From the NCBI GenBank assembly GCA_021432635.1, contig MU270115.1, positions 129,513-193,512 of the forward strand: a stretch of 64,000 bases of DNA, written 5' to 3'. Under the pieces are notes generated by a model. It was given only the letters and a program-made list of their open reading frames with translations, had not been told where the DNA came from and ran no database searches. Source of the DNA: Thozetella sp. PMI_491 (Eukaryota > Ascomycota > Sordariomycetes > Chaetosphaeriales > Chaetosphaeriaceae). Positions 33,318 through 43,963 of the stretch are shown here, piece after piece; position 1 is the first letter of the stretch; the number at the start of each line of letters is the position of its first letter. A program made the translations under genes and the position numbers.

Positions 33318-34982
33318 CTACTCCGGAATGAAGGCCTCTTCAAACGAGTTTCGGCCATATATCTGGAGCCGATATGCCGCCTCTGTCCATGCAACAAAAT
33401 CATCCGTTGTTATGTAGGTCCATTCCCTCCCTTGCCAATCATCCCAGCTGGTCGGCGCCGTCCAGTTTGCAGGGATTGGTATTCTGTTTTCTTGATTATC
33501 AAATTCTTCCTTCCAGACGGAGTGAGGCGAAAAATGTGTCACACCGCGCATGCGTGCCACCCGACGAAATGCTTTGTTGAAGAAGGTCGGAGGGAGCCAC
33601 TCGATTGCTGCGGCTGTACGAGGGAGGAATATGGTGTGCATCATGCCTGCACCGTGGTGCCCGATAAGAATATCTGTCTCTTGGATGATTCGGATCTGCT
33701 CTTTCATGGAAATTTTGGAGAAGTTTTCGACGTTGATGATAGACTTAGGGAACTTCTCCGATAGCTTAGCGACCTTGGTATCCAAGTCGTAAATTTTCCT
33801 AGTCGTGTCTCGCTGGATGATGGTAATGTTCGGGTGCTCGTGTATGTCCCTGGGTGAACGTTCTTTGAGGCCAAGCCACCGAAGAATACTGTCGACAAAA
33901 GCGGTCATGAGATTCGATCCATGGCATGGCGTAAAATGCCCGTCCGACAAGAGTGCCACCCAAAAAGGGCTACCCCATCCACGCGTGGGTATAACAATAT
34001 CGTAACATTCATCTGTCGCCACAAATTCTTGATACTTGACCGGTTTTGTGCCTGTAAGAATTTCGTAAGCTGCATCCCATGGCCCATCGTAGTCATCGAT
34101 GACTACGATCGAACGAGAAAACTGTTCTTCGGAGAACCACGGCTTGTTCGTTGCAGGATCGAGGGCCATGCGTGCTGAATCGATCGATAGTTTTGTCTGC
34201 CATAGTTCCATCCCCATATGCCAAATATTCTGGTTTCTCTCTCTTTGGTTGGCGAGTATGACCAATCTTCTCTCGTCGTCTTTTTTGGCTGCGCAGCCAG
34301 ATATTCCGCCTCCTCTGTGGGCCTCGTTGAACCATGTCACATGTACGCCGGGAAGGTCGCCGAGACTATCTGGGCTTGTCCCCTTTGTCACCGCACAACC
34401 TCCTTGAAACATCCCTAATGACTGGTTATATGCCACCCCTCGTGCAAGCCAATGGGGTCCTGGTTGATTACCCCACCGCGTATTGACCGAATGAGGCTTT
34501 GCCTGGAACTTGACTACCATCGAAGGAGAATCTGCTCTACAGAGGCTCTCCTGGTTGGCTGCAATATGCTCGAGATACTCCGCGCTATAGTAGTCTTTGC
34601 ATTGTTGCTGGTCGGCCGAGAGGGCAGTGTAATCCTTGGGAAGTTCAGGGCGAGGAACTGATGGCCCTGTTGGAGAGGGTAATGCTGTACACGTCGGCTG
34701 CTCAGGACATGATTGTTTAGGGCACGAGGTGTATACAGGATGTTCCAGTTGTGATGGCGCTGATGGCGGATTGTCTAACGAAATTGGTTGCGATGCGCCT
34801 TCCTCTGGAGAACTAGCTGGTCGATCGCTATCCCACAGAGTTTTCATGACAAGATCCTTGGTATTGGATTGTGATAAGACCATCCCAAGGTAGGTTGAGA
34901 GTACGACAGTGAATAACCATGCGACCAGCGGCACCTTTCGGCCGGACAGCATCTTTGTCGAGAAGGAGTTGTTTTGATACAT
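33318..34982 (-). CDS. GT61-like (DUF563) type II membrane glycosyltransferase
   Basis: An intronless 554-aa frame. A short cytosolic N-terminus is followed by one membrane anchor at about residues 17-37 (VPLVAWLFTVVLSTYLGMVL), then a Ser/Pro-rich stem with several cysteines (CPKQSCPEQPTC), then a luminal catalytic domain. The GT61 hallmark near the C-terminus is visible: ILIGHHGAGMMHTIFL with GHHGAG at 441-446, preceded by SMKEQIRIIQETD, and a downstream IEWLPPTF. Members include EGF-domain O-GlcNAc transferase and plant xylosyltransferases; fungal ones are largely uncharacterised. It would act in the Golgi or ER on glycoproteins or wall glycans, probably using a nucleotide sugar. The frame is complete with no lesion, and it stands alone. 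The donor and acceptor are unknown. Confidence 0.82.
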   Translation of the reverse strand: MYQNNSFSTKMLSGRKVPLVAWLFTVVLSTYLGMVLSQSNTKDLVMKTLWDSDRPASSPEEGASQPISLDNPPSAPSQLEHPVYTSCPKQSCPEQPTCTALPSPTGPSVPRPELPKDYTALSADQQQCKDYYSAEYLEHIAANQESLCRADSPSMVVKFQAKPHSVNTRWGNQPGPHWLARGVAYNQSLGMFQGGCAVTKGTSPDSLGDLPGVHVTWFNEAHRGGGISGCAAKKDDERRLVILANQRERNQNIWHMGMELWQTKLSIDSARMALDPATNKPWFSEEQFSRSIVVIDDYDGPWDAAYEILTGTKPVKYQEFVATDECYDIVIPTRGWGSPFWVALLSDGHFTPCHGSNLMTAFVDSILRWLGLKERSPRDIHEHPNITIIQRDTTRKIYDLDTKVAKLSEKFPKSIINVENFSKISMKEQIRIIQETDILIGHHGAGMMHTIFLPRTAAAIEWLPPTFFNKAFRRVARMRGVTHFSPHSVWKEEFDNQENRIPIPANWTAPTSWDDWQGREWTYITTDDFVAWTEAAYRLQIYGRNSFEEAFIPE

Positions 34983-35356
34983 CTTTCAAGTCGTGCTCCA
35001 AATAACCACAGTCAGAGAACTTGGCAAGGGCTATCTGGCATCCAAGGATACTTAAAGGGATCGCTGCTTTTGTATCAATCTACCACATAAGAGGCTGGCG
35101 TCACACCCAAGCTGCACAATGCGGAACTAGATGGGTCTAGCTCATATCTTCTGATAGACGAGAAAAGGGGGTTTGGAGCCCAATTTCTCGGAGTCTGAGC
35201 TCGATTTGGTCATCCATTCTTTCGCTTGGCATATTGCGAGTCAGATTTGGCATTCAATTTAGATCTTGTACCCACTTCGCCGCAATACTATAGGTAGCGG
35301 CCTCGAACTGTCAGGAGTTTCTACCACTAGTTTGAGTCAATAGCGGCGCCACTAGA
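34983..35356. other. GT61 upstream region
   Basis: Presumed promoter and leader of the divergent-facing GT61 gene, grading into the repeat array. No specific motif called. Confidence 0.3.
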
Positions 35357-35870
35357 CCCTGACTCGGGGTCTCGCCTCCGGGTGCTTAAGTTCTCGAATC
35401 TCTATCTTTTTGCTCCCTACTAACGCTACCAGCGTAAGTAGCGCAGAAGATGGCGCAAACTGACTGCTCTCAATTCCAGTTCCAGTCGACGCCGTCAACG
35501 CCACCGGACTGCCCCTGAGACCGGGACTCGCCTCCAGGTTCTTGGGTCCTCTAGCCTCTACCTGTTCTCACTTAACTACCACTGCTAGCCTCCATAGCAG
35601 TGCTAGCGGTGCTAGCCAAATGGTTCCGGCTATATTTTGGTTCAATACTACTAACGCTACTTGACGGCCCCTGAGATTAGGCCACGTCTCCAGATTGCCG
35701 GGTTTGCTATAAATTTCTCCTTGCTAGCCCTGTCACACTACTAGTTGTAGCAGGTTGCATAAGCAAAATCCTTGGAACACCAGTCCCAGCCGATACCGCC
35801 CGGTGAAAGGCCCCTGACATCTGGTGTCACCTTCGGATAATTGGGCTCTTGAGCCCCTCCAGACCTTCTA
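35357..35870. repeat. four diverged ~150-bp tandem repeat units
   Basis: Four related blocks start at about 35357, 35512, 35667 and 35811 (spacing roughly 155, 155 and 144 bp). Each opens CCCCTGA(G/C), is followed within 10-15 bp by a CTCGCCTCCGG-, CTCGCCTCCAGG-, ACGTCTCCAG- or GTCACCTTCGG-like segment and then a GGGTNCTNNAG-type segment. Between blocks recur CTAACGCTAC, GCTAGCC and CCAGTTCCAG/CCAGTCCCAG-like words. Divergence is high, so the array is old. No long open frame runs through it. Confidence 0.6.
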
Positions 35871-37106
35871 TCCTAGTTGGTCTAGTACACGTCTTCATAC
35901 ACGCCGTCTTCGGCGTGGGAGCCGCGACGTCTCCGTATTTAATGAGTCCTTGGATATGGTATCTAAAGGTTGTGCCGAGCGGTACACAAGAAAGCAGACA
36001 AGCCAACATATATCTTACAATAAATCCGTATCTCGTAGCGCATACTGTCTTGCAATGACAATATTTCCGATGCCTAACTCGATACTGTAGCTAAATTCGG
36101 TTAGAGAAGAAGGTACTTTATAATATATACAAGGAAAGTTGAGGAAATGTCATCTTTTACTGCACTGAATTTTCGAAACCATGCCATCTTTACTTCCCAG
36201 TATCCGTTTCCTGTCACAGACAATGTGGTTCCAGTTTCAGATGCTGCCGGATAAGTCTGTGAAACCAGACCCATGGTTGGCTCAGAATGTTACCTATGCC
36301 CCATAGTGCCCCAAATCAAAACACATTACCGAAAAAGCGGTGGCAGTTGCGGCAGTGAGCCCACAAGCTAGTAGACCTTCGGTTGAGGTCCCGACCCCGA
36401 TACCATGCGGGGACGAATCTAATTTTTGATACTCCCGACAGCTAGGGCATGTGGCTATAGGAGTTTGTTTAGTCGGGTTGTAAGCGCTCCCGTAAAAGAG
36501 ATGAGCTGCGGGACGGTGGTGCGTAGGTATGCACTGTGGCTGGTTCCCAGGTATCCTAGCGCGGCGTAAAATGCGAGAGGCAACCATTCTGGCATGTGGC
36601 GTCCCGCTGCATAGTTTGCGCATGTTGGCGACCATCCAGCCATCTAGAGCACCACTGTACAGTGTCTTGGCGCAATCGACCGTTCCAATCCAAATCGTGT
36701 TGCTTAGTTAAACGATAGTGGCATGTGCTCGCCTTACGGAATTACTTTACTTCTACGGCCTTAGACTCACGGCTCACAGTTTCCCAATCTCAACATATAT
36801 TGTCAGTTCAGCCTCAAGGAACGTCCTAGAGAGGAGCCAATCGCGCAATACAGTCGCCCTCAGGGATAAGGACATCGCTAATTCATCTATTAAACTCCCT
36901 ATTTGTTTTTGTTTTCAACATTGCGGTCAGTATATATATTTTCTATATTTCGTAGTAATTTATATACACAATTCTCATCTGATATTTATACGTTTATCTA
37001 ACGATTGGTACGTTTCATCGCGGAGTTCCGAACGAGAGACACCATTCAGTGTTTCAGGTCCTGTACAGCCTCAAACGTTGTTATCAGTACGGAGCACCGA
37101 GACACC
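35871..37106. other. no supported gene
   Basis: Short frames only. On the minus strand 36294-36643 holds two overlapping frames with hydrophobic segments (LPLAFYAALGYLG and GLLACGLTAATATAFSVMCF). They could be exons of a small membrane protein, but there is no consistent splice model, so I do not call it. Confidence 0.4.
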
Positions 37107-37128
37107 GGGGGGTGGGAGAGGGGGAGGG
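37107..37128 (+). other. potential G-quadruplex motif
   Basis: Four G runs of 6, 3, 5 and 3 separated by loops of 1, 3 and 1 nt, satisfying the usual G3+N1-7 rule. It lies about 240 bp upstream of the SnoaL-like gene on the coding strand and is followed by AAAAATATTTAAA, which could serve as an A/T promoter element. Confidence 0.5.
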
Positions 37129-37367
37129 AAAAATATTTAAACCAGCCCATCTCCGGTGAAACAGGTGCCCAGCCATGGCCGCTATTTCAGCTCGATGTCT
37201 AGTGTACGATCGTGTAAGTGAGCCCACATCATCGCTTTGGAACTCCTTGCGCAACTTACCTAATAAGTCGCGAACAGAATTAAACTTACAAATACACACC
37301 ATTGATTTCCGCGCAGAGGCATCCGTACTCCAATTAACATACTACCAATATCTCAAGCATCCACATC

Positions 37368-37820
37368 ATGCCCAAGAACATTAAGAATATCCCCCAGCGG
37401 TGGACTGCGGCCTGGATCTCTACATCATCAGACCTCTTCATGGAACTCTGGTCTCCCGAGGGGCGCTTCACGGACCATGCCATCCAATTCACCTCGTACA
37501 AGCACCCAGCACTACAGCGACACTTTCAGGGGTGGCGCGATGCCCATGACGACTTCGAATGTTGGATAGATCAAAAGTATCCCGTGCTTTGGACTGACGT
37601 CGACGAACAAAATGGCAACGGCAAGTGCAGCTTCAAGATGATCGAGAAGGGCGTCTTTGTTAGAGACTTGCCTGCCAAGAAGGCATCCGGGCGATCGTGG
37701 GAGTTCTCGTTGAGTGTGGATTTGGTAATTGAGAACGGCCTGATTACGAAATGCGATGAGTGGTATCGAAATTCATTTGATGAGGGAGTTGCGATGGAGC
37801 AGTATAAAATTCGGGTGTAA
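37368..37820 (+). CDS. SnoaL/NTF2-like fold protein
   Basis: An intronless 150-aa frame with no signal peptide or membrane segment. It has the length and arrangement of the cone-shaped alpha+beta NTF2-like fold: an N-terminal helical part (QRWTAAWISTSSDLFMELWSPEGRFTDHA), a central RHFQGWRDAHDDFECWID, and C-terminal strands (RSWEFSLSVDLVIENGLITKCDEWY). The D-H and E-W residues resemble the polar pocket of SnoaL-type cyclases and hydratases. Such proteins occur both as polyketide-tailoring enzymes and as orphan cytosolic proteins. The nearest PKS is about 14 kb away with unrelated sequence between, so membership in that cluster is possible but not supported. The AAATATTTAAA about 230 bp upstream may be its core promoter. 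Confidence 0.68.
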   Translation: MPKNIKNIPQRWTAAWISTSSDLFMELWSPEGRFTDHAIQFTSYKHPALQRHFQGWRDAHDDFECWIDQKYPVLWTDVDEQNGNGKCSFKMIEKGVFVRDLPAKKASGRSWEFSLSVDLVIENGLITKCDEWYRNSFDEGVAMEQYKIRV

Positions 37821-39879
37821 GCCGCTTGTCGTATACTTTTGCTAGCTGTCCTAGGGGAGATTCACAATGCACGCAAGTATATAAATCAATGCCGAAGAGA
37901 CGAAATCTAAAATATATAACTGTTATAAATATATTCTTAGCCATATTAATAAGAAACTGGCCAAGGAAGCTCACCAGGACAAGAGTTGAGTTGTGTGTAT
38001 AGTAGATGTGTTTCATTCGCGGCCGCCTCGCCTAGGAACACCCTCCCAATCGCCTCACGAGCAGCTACGTACACGATGTTAGCAAGCTTTTAATACATTC
38101 TTTTGACCCTTTTTTGTAAAAAAAAAAAAAAAAATTCCCTTCTCCTTCGAGTGTCATAAAATAGCCCGTGAAAATTGCTGAGCTTAGCCTTCATTTTACG
38201 ACCATGGTCAGTAGCCCTAGAGTCCCGTTCTCGCCGGACGAGAACCTCGTCGTACTTCTATCGATAAAGAAGGTAGTTAGATCCCAGTCACTAGTCTAAT
38301 CATAGGTTTAATAGTACGAATTAGATCTTTGCCGTAGTAATCTAGCTACGTATATGTATGTGTAAACTAGCCGCACGAAGCACCCCTATTAAAGAGGAGA
38401 GAGTACAGTTAACGGAAAAGGAAATATGGAAGAGGAACATAAATGAAGCTCTCTTCGCCGCATGGACACCACATTCTTCCACAATCCACCCTTAATCCCA
38501 GAACTTTAACCATGTACGGCGCCGGAGAGAGATTCGCTTTCCGGTGCAGGGCGTTGTGATCTGCCGGGCCTGCATCTAAGGAGGGGCAGCGCGGCTAAGG
38601 AATTAGAAATTATTCTGGCAGTCCGAAAGTAAAGGTCTTGAACACCGATGTAGATCCCTAGTAGGTACCGACACGCCCTGTCCAGGCGTTTGCACCCTGG
38701 GAGCACAGGACCGACGAGATTCCATCCGCCCCAGGTGGCAAGGAAGAAGGGAGGCCCCGCGTGTGCACGCGCAAATAGCAGCCCCGTATCGTGGCGGGTG
38801 TTTCGCTGTTAACGGTCTGCTGCAAGTGACTTGACCGAGCCGCGGGAGTCAATCAGGAAGGTTTTCACTGGGCTGAGCAGATCCTTCTTGGGTTGCATTG
38901 CCTCAGCGCGCTCGTCGGCTGGACAGCCGGGCCACTTCGTCAGCGACAGCCAACCAGAACACCGACGGTAACCGCCCCCAGATCGCTTGATATACTGCAC
39001 ATGACCGCCTGAAAAGTGGTAGCCTGCATTTCGCCCGCTCGTTCCTGCAAGTTTGCGCAACATAGTACCCATTTCCCCCTGTCAGATACCCATAACGCCG
39101 AGCCATGTTGTCCTCGGCTGGCTCGCAGGGATCATTGCCTGGTCATCTGAAGCGCCTGCTGCCATTTAGAACGACTGGGAATTGTGACTAGCTCTAAATT
39201 GTGTAACTAAACAGATTTAAGCATATTTGGCAATCATAAATTATCGGAGAACATGATAAATTCCTCTCCATAATTTTATCGCCCATTTACCAAGGCGGAA
39301 ACCGGGAGGGACAAAGTCGGTCATTTTTTCCAACCAGCGACACACTGTTCAGAGGATCGCAATCTTCAAGACTTTTGCTAGAATTCATACGAATAGTCTG
39401 TAAAAATTTGTACGAAAATCCTACGGTCAGGATTCTGTGGAATTGGGACTTTCCTCCTGCTATTGCGTCGCCCTTTACAACCTCATTTTCCTCCTAAGAC
39501 AGCCAATCTGGTATTATTCCTGGTGTCGACTAAGGCAGGCCAACCGCCGAGAACCTGTGTACTTCAGTCAGCTTATTGCGATAAGCCCCAATTGGGGATC
39601 GACCCGGTGATCACCGCGATTACGGTCACAGGACCACTGTGCTCCTATTTGCGAATACATTGCCACTAACCATGTCAGATCCGCAAGCAGATTTGGGAAT
39701 ACCGGCCGCCATGGGATTCACGAGGCCAAATATCCTCGGCAGGAATGACAACATAAAGGAAGCCCAGCGCCCGCGATGTTGGGTTCTGACCTCATCTATC
39801 ACACACTCTCAACTGGTATTAAGCACCGCAATCGATCACTAGAAACTCATCAACTCACTTCACTAACCACACTTCAAAA
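37821..39879. other. no supported gene; A17 homopolymer
   Basis: Contains an uninterrupted run of 17 A at 38118-38134. Minus-strand frames at 38809-39106 are open for 60-87 codons but carry no recognisable motif. The last ~100 bp before 39880 is C/A/T-rich without G (ACTCATCAACTCACTTC), typical of a fungal 5' leader for the next gene. Confidence 0.4.
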
Positions 39880-40481
39880 ATGGTCGGCTTTACCTCTTAC
39901 CACGGACCTTCGTCCAACTTCCCCCCTAAGAACCAGTGGAAGTCGTTGGAGGAGATCTTCAATATCAACAAGGCCGAGATGGGCCAGACCGGTAACACTA
40001 GCGAAGATATCGGTCGCATCTGGAACGCCGTCAAGGAGTGCGCCAAGCTCGGAGTGGACGAGCGCGTTATTTTTTGCATCATTATGCAGGAGAGTACAGG
40101 CAATGTCGGTGTCCGAACTACTATAAACGCCGATGGCCACGGCACCGCCGGCCTCATGCAGTGTGATGGCAGCCCTGGCTTCCCGGGCAAGCACGGTCTT
40201 TCCCAGGCAAGTTAAACCACGGAGGTCTTGAAAGGGGTATAGACGAGCTAATATCGCATATACAGGCAGATATCACGTCTATGGTGCGCGCCGGCACAAA
40301 CCACTTCAAGGCAAACATGAAGGAGCACGGCAACACTGATACTGCCGACTGCATTTACAAGGCTCTTCGCTCCTACAATTCGGGCTCTTGCAGTTCGAAT
40401 AACCTCAGCGACGGCCGCGGTGCCACGCCCGCTTATGTCAGCGATATTGCCAACCGTCTCTGCGCCCGCCGCCCTTACTAA
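39880..40481 (+). CDS. lysozyme-like / transglycosylase-fold protein with a GC-AG intron
   Basis: Model: exon 39880-40206, 59-bp intron 40207-40265, exon 40266-40481; 180 aa. The intron begins GCAAGT rather than GT, has a GCTAAT branch site and ends ATACAG, a standard GC-AG class intron; unspliced, the frame ends four codons later. The protein has IIMQESTGNVGV with the probable catalytic Glu71, then GTAGLMQCDGSPGFPG and ALRSYNSG near the C-terminus. This is the E-S-x-G-N, G-L-M-Q and Y-N-x-G order of the lysozyme-like/SLT fold. The family cleaves peptidoglycan-type beta-1,4 glycans. No N-terminal signal peptide is visible. Fungal members are uncharacterised; an antibacterial or scavenging role is plausible. 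The frame is intact and the start is preceded by a typical leader. Confidence 0.75.
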
Positions 40482-41036
40482 ATATGTCCAATCGAGGCGT
40501 TATTATGGTGGAAAGTAGTAGCTAAGATTGGAGAATTATGTTGGTCACATATATACATTTATAGACTAGAAAACATGGTTTCGGGGTCCTATATTTGCAC
40601 AGCTGTAGTTTTCCCCGACTGTGTATTTACCATTATTCCTGTGACAAAGTTCTAGGTTGACTATGACCATATTTGTGAATTATTGAACTTTCTAGGTAAG
40701 GCGTTACACTAACTAGCCTAATCACCCCATTGCCTAGCTCAACCTTGAGGTCGCCTAGTTCCTAATAGCGGCGACACTCTGATGATTTGGTGCTTCTGGC
40801 GTCGCTCAACACATGAAACCCACCCGGCGGTACCTCACCGAAATCTGTGGCCGAAATTTGAGCTAGCAATGTTCCCGCCCATGTGGGTTGTTGCTACCGC
40901 CACATCGATGGCTAGCGACCACGATAATACCCGACATTCCACCAATAAATAGCAGGACCTGATACCTAACAGGCCTTGACTGAAATCTGTCGACCTCGGG
41001 TATAGATAACTAAGACTTCTTCGAAGCCACTATGTC
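40482..41036. other. intergenic, nothing recognised
   Basis: Downstream region of the lysozyme-like gene; no repeat or coding frame supported. Confidence 0.4.
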
Positions 41037-42097
41037 TCACACCAAGAGTCCCAAAGGAGCTCCTGCCGCCACGGGCAGCGGGGGAATAGCAGACGTCAGG
41101 CCTGACAGTGAAGCACCGGCACTAGTCGATGAAGATATCAGGCCTAGTGCGGCTGTCGAGAGCGATTTTGGCAAGCGACCAGTTCTACTCGTATCGGATG
41201 ATGCAGTGAGTGGCACTGTGCTTGTTGTTATTTCGCTAACGCATTCGTCGCCCTCGTCGGTGGCATCAATGCAGCTGGTCCAAAGCTCGCAGTATTCGCT
41301 TGGATTGCAGCCCTTTCTTCTACAAAGTGTGTGAAAATCTGCCGCGCTGCAGCCCGTTGGAGTTGCTAGCACAGAAGTGGGCACGCTGCTTGAGAGGGTA
41401 GCTATCGACGCTAAGGACTTCGTGCTGAGAGTGAGGCTTGGGCATGCCTCCAGACGCATGCGCCATACGGCGCCGTCGGACCGCGCCTTCGGACAGGGTA
41501 GCTGCTTGTAGGAGCACTACCACGCGCAATCGCACCAGCTGCATGGTATCATTCCCCCTCCCCCACTCCCGAGCTGAGCTTGTAGCATGTGGAGAATCAA
41601 TTGTACCCGCTAGTGCTCTAATCGAAGACTTCGGCATTGGATCACGGCGAGGTCGCTCCCGATGTGAAAAAGGTATATCTGTACACCGGAATCGAAAATG
41701 GCCAATAGGCGGTCGGCACAAGGGCGACGCGGTAGTAGAAGCCAGACGGGCCGACCGATACAGGTATGAGCACCGCGGCATTGGACGAGGCCAGGAGGGA
41801 GGTGTTTCCGAGCGAGCAAACTGGGTAGTTACTGGCACTTGCGTGTAAAATCAGGAAGACAGTGTCGCTGTAGTCCGAGATGTCAAAGCTGTCCGGAAAC
41901 GCCACGGGGGTGGACACGTCAGCCATAACGTGGCCTACGACGCTAGCCATGAGCCTACTCTTGGTTGTAAACGACAGCGAGCAACGCAAGCGAGAAGACC
42001 ACACTGTCTTGCTAAAGACGTTGCATTGTGTGCTCTGCACTACCATCAATGCACCTTGCAAAGTACAAAGGAACGAACACGGTGATGATGTAGACAT
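41037..42097 (-). pseudogene. probable broken Ser/Thr-rich cell-wall protein (Kre9/KNH-like N-terminal domain)
   Basis: The upstream frame (41642-42097) contains DVSTPVAFPDSFDISDYSDTVF, VCSLGNTSLLASS and GFYYRVALVPTAYWPFS, which resembles the beta-sandwich of Kre9/KNH-like surface proteins. The downstream frame (41037-41459) reads SSSVPTSVLATPTGCSAADF, then a Cys-rich block (CRRKGCNPSEYCELWTSCID), then a Ser-rich tail with a mildly hydrophobic C-terminus. About 180 bp between the two is not readable in one frame and no consensus intron joins them, so I treat it as broken. Family membership is a cautious reading and an undetected intron arrangement is possible. Confidence 0.35.
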
Positions 42098-42540
42098 TCA
42101 GAATTCTCGACGATGAAGGTCCTAGCTATACGGTCTATGACGAGGCCAGGAGGACACACTTATGCCTCAAGTATCCATTTTTCTTCCCAAAATTAGACAA
42201 TGCCCAGACAAGTCCATAGTGGGCAGAACCAAGGAGTATACGCAAAAAAGCCCGTAAGTTCACAAATTCTAAACTTCACGGTATCGCCCTTGCTAGTGCC
42301 TGTTCACGTCAAAGACGTTAGGATACTAGCCGATCAAGAAGGGCAACTGCAAGCAAGCCCACTCAATTCTCCGTATATCTGTTGGCAAAGTTAACCCTCT
42401 TCAATACACTATTGGATACAGACTCCCCATCATTCTTGCTAGGGCATCGGAATCTGTACTAGTTCGATCCAATTCGCCCCATTAGGCTGTACCTCAATAA
42501 CATAGCTACCGCGCTCAAAGTAGCATTAAGTTAGATCAAA
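42098..42540. other. intergenic, nothing recognised
   Basis: No coding frame or repeat supported between the two damaged minus-strand genes. Confidence 0.35.
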
Positions 42541-43963
42541 TTAAGGCGCGATACATAAGAGTTCACCGTAAGCATCGTTTAAGGCGGCCAGGGTTAGGCA
42601 CGAAATATCAGTGCCTCTGTCAGCAGCCGAGAGCGCAGCTAGAGACGAGCTTTGCCAAGTTTTACCGTCATCTGTCCACACCTGTTTGATCTTAGAGGTC
42701 TTGTCCTGATATAACAGGTATGTGTTGACCTTGTCGATGGTCTCGTCCATGAACCTAGCCAATGCAAACAACGCGGAGCCCGGTAGTGTGATCGATGGGA
42801 AGCTGGATACTATGAGCTCGTTAGCGCGGAAATTGGGTTCAGGGTGCAAGAAAAAAAAAAGACCTGGCATTTACGCGGTGGTCACGAGTATGTGGGATCC
42901 CCGGAGCCTCTAGTGAGCTCACCGGGGATAAACTGCGCCAGCTGCCCGATACTACTCTGGTAGAATATGCCGTAGCTTCCCTCAATGATTTTGAATAGTC
43001 TGTTGACAAAGGAACGACAGCCAACTTTGTTCCCTAAATGCCAACCGTCCGTAACTGCGTGTTATTGTATGCAGGATCGGAAAGAGAATTGACCACGTTC
43101 ACATAACCCGACCATTCCGGGAAAACGATCCACGGCCAGTAAGCTGCAACATTACTGCCCATCCGTACCGACTAGCCACGTGTGTTGATTCCTTCTGGCT
43201 GGAGCCCACTGGATGCCGCTGCGTCGATATATTCAAGTCCGTTTATAAACCTCGTCTTGTTGACACACATGACCATGAGTTCGACCTAGTCAGATCTTAT
43301 TAGCATTCAGCCGTAGAAAAAGCAGTCCACCCTCAAGGATCCCGTAGGGGGAAGGGAGCTGGGATCCCTTATACTATACTTGGGAGTCGAGTTTTTCACA
43401 CTTGCTTCTAAGCTAGAAAAGCGTAGACAGCTAGCGCAAAATATATCCCAATTTTTACTAGGCTTGTTGTTGCAATCACCTGTGGCGTTGGTTGCCAGGA
43501 AGAATTTTGGCTAAGAAGATTACTAGTATCGGTAAAGAAGATGTATGCCCTCATTGTGCTGTCGAAACCCTTGAGGCACAAAACAATAGTACTAACGGTC
43601 GGCGTACCTGTTGGGGTTCCATCTTCCGTGGTGACAAACGACACGCCCGACAAGGGTGAGTTTGCGGCGATTGAAAACGGTATCGGCGGTGACGATTTCG
43701 GCGCCGTTGATGCTATAGCCCCGATCGATAAGGTCAGGGTCGGCTCGGGAGATATGTCGGACTGATGGACGGTGATGGACCCGAGAACTCCTCCCAGGAT
43801 GGCTGCGATTATAGTCACGACAAGCCCAATTCCTCCTAAAATGCAGAGTTTCCTGCGAAATCGAGGCATTGGTATCATATTAGTGCCTAATGGTGGGGGG
43901 AAGACATAGATTGGAGGCGGTGCGTCAAAATATCCCAGCCTCCGGTAGAGTCGAATACTCCAT
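42541..43963 (-). pseudogene. membrane-anchored fucose-specific-lectin-like protein, frameshifted
   Basis: The start MEYSTLPEAG at 43963 is typical of fungal membrane-anchored lectin-like proteins. One nucleotide later in phase the text continues YFDAPPPIYVFPPP, then RRKLC and a single membrane segment (ILGGIGLVVTIIAAILGGVLG). The propeller part is recognisable in pieces: AAYWPWIVFPEWSGYVNVV, SYGIFYQSSIGQLAQFIPG, LHPEPNFRANELIV and TYLLYQDKTSKIKQVWTDDG, matching the beta-propeller repeats of the AAL-type fucose lectin family (PF07938). The pieces fall in different frames with stops between (after AFLA at 43408, near 43180 and at an A10 homopolymer at 42851-42860). Such proteins present a glycan-binding domain outside the cell. 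This copy is not able to encode a complete one. Confidence 0.65.
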
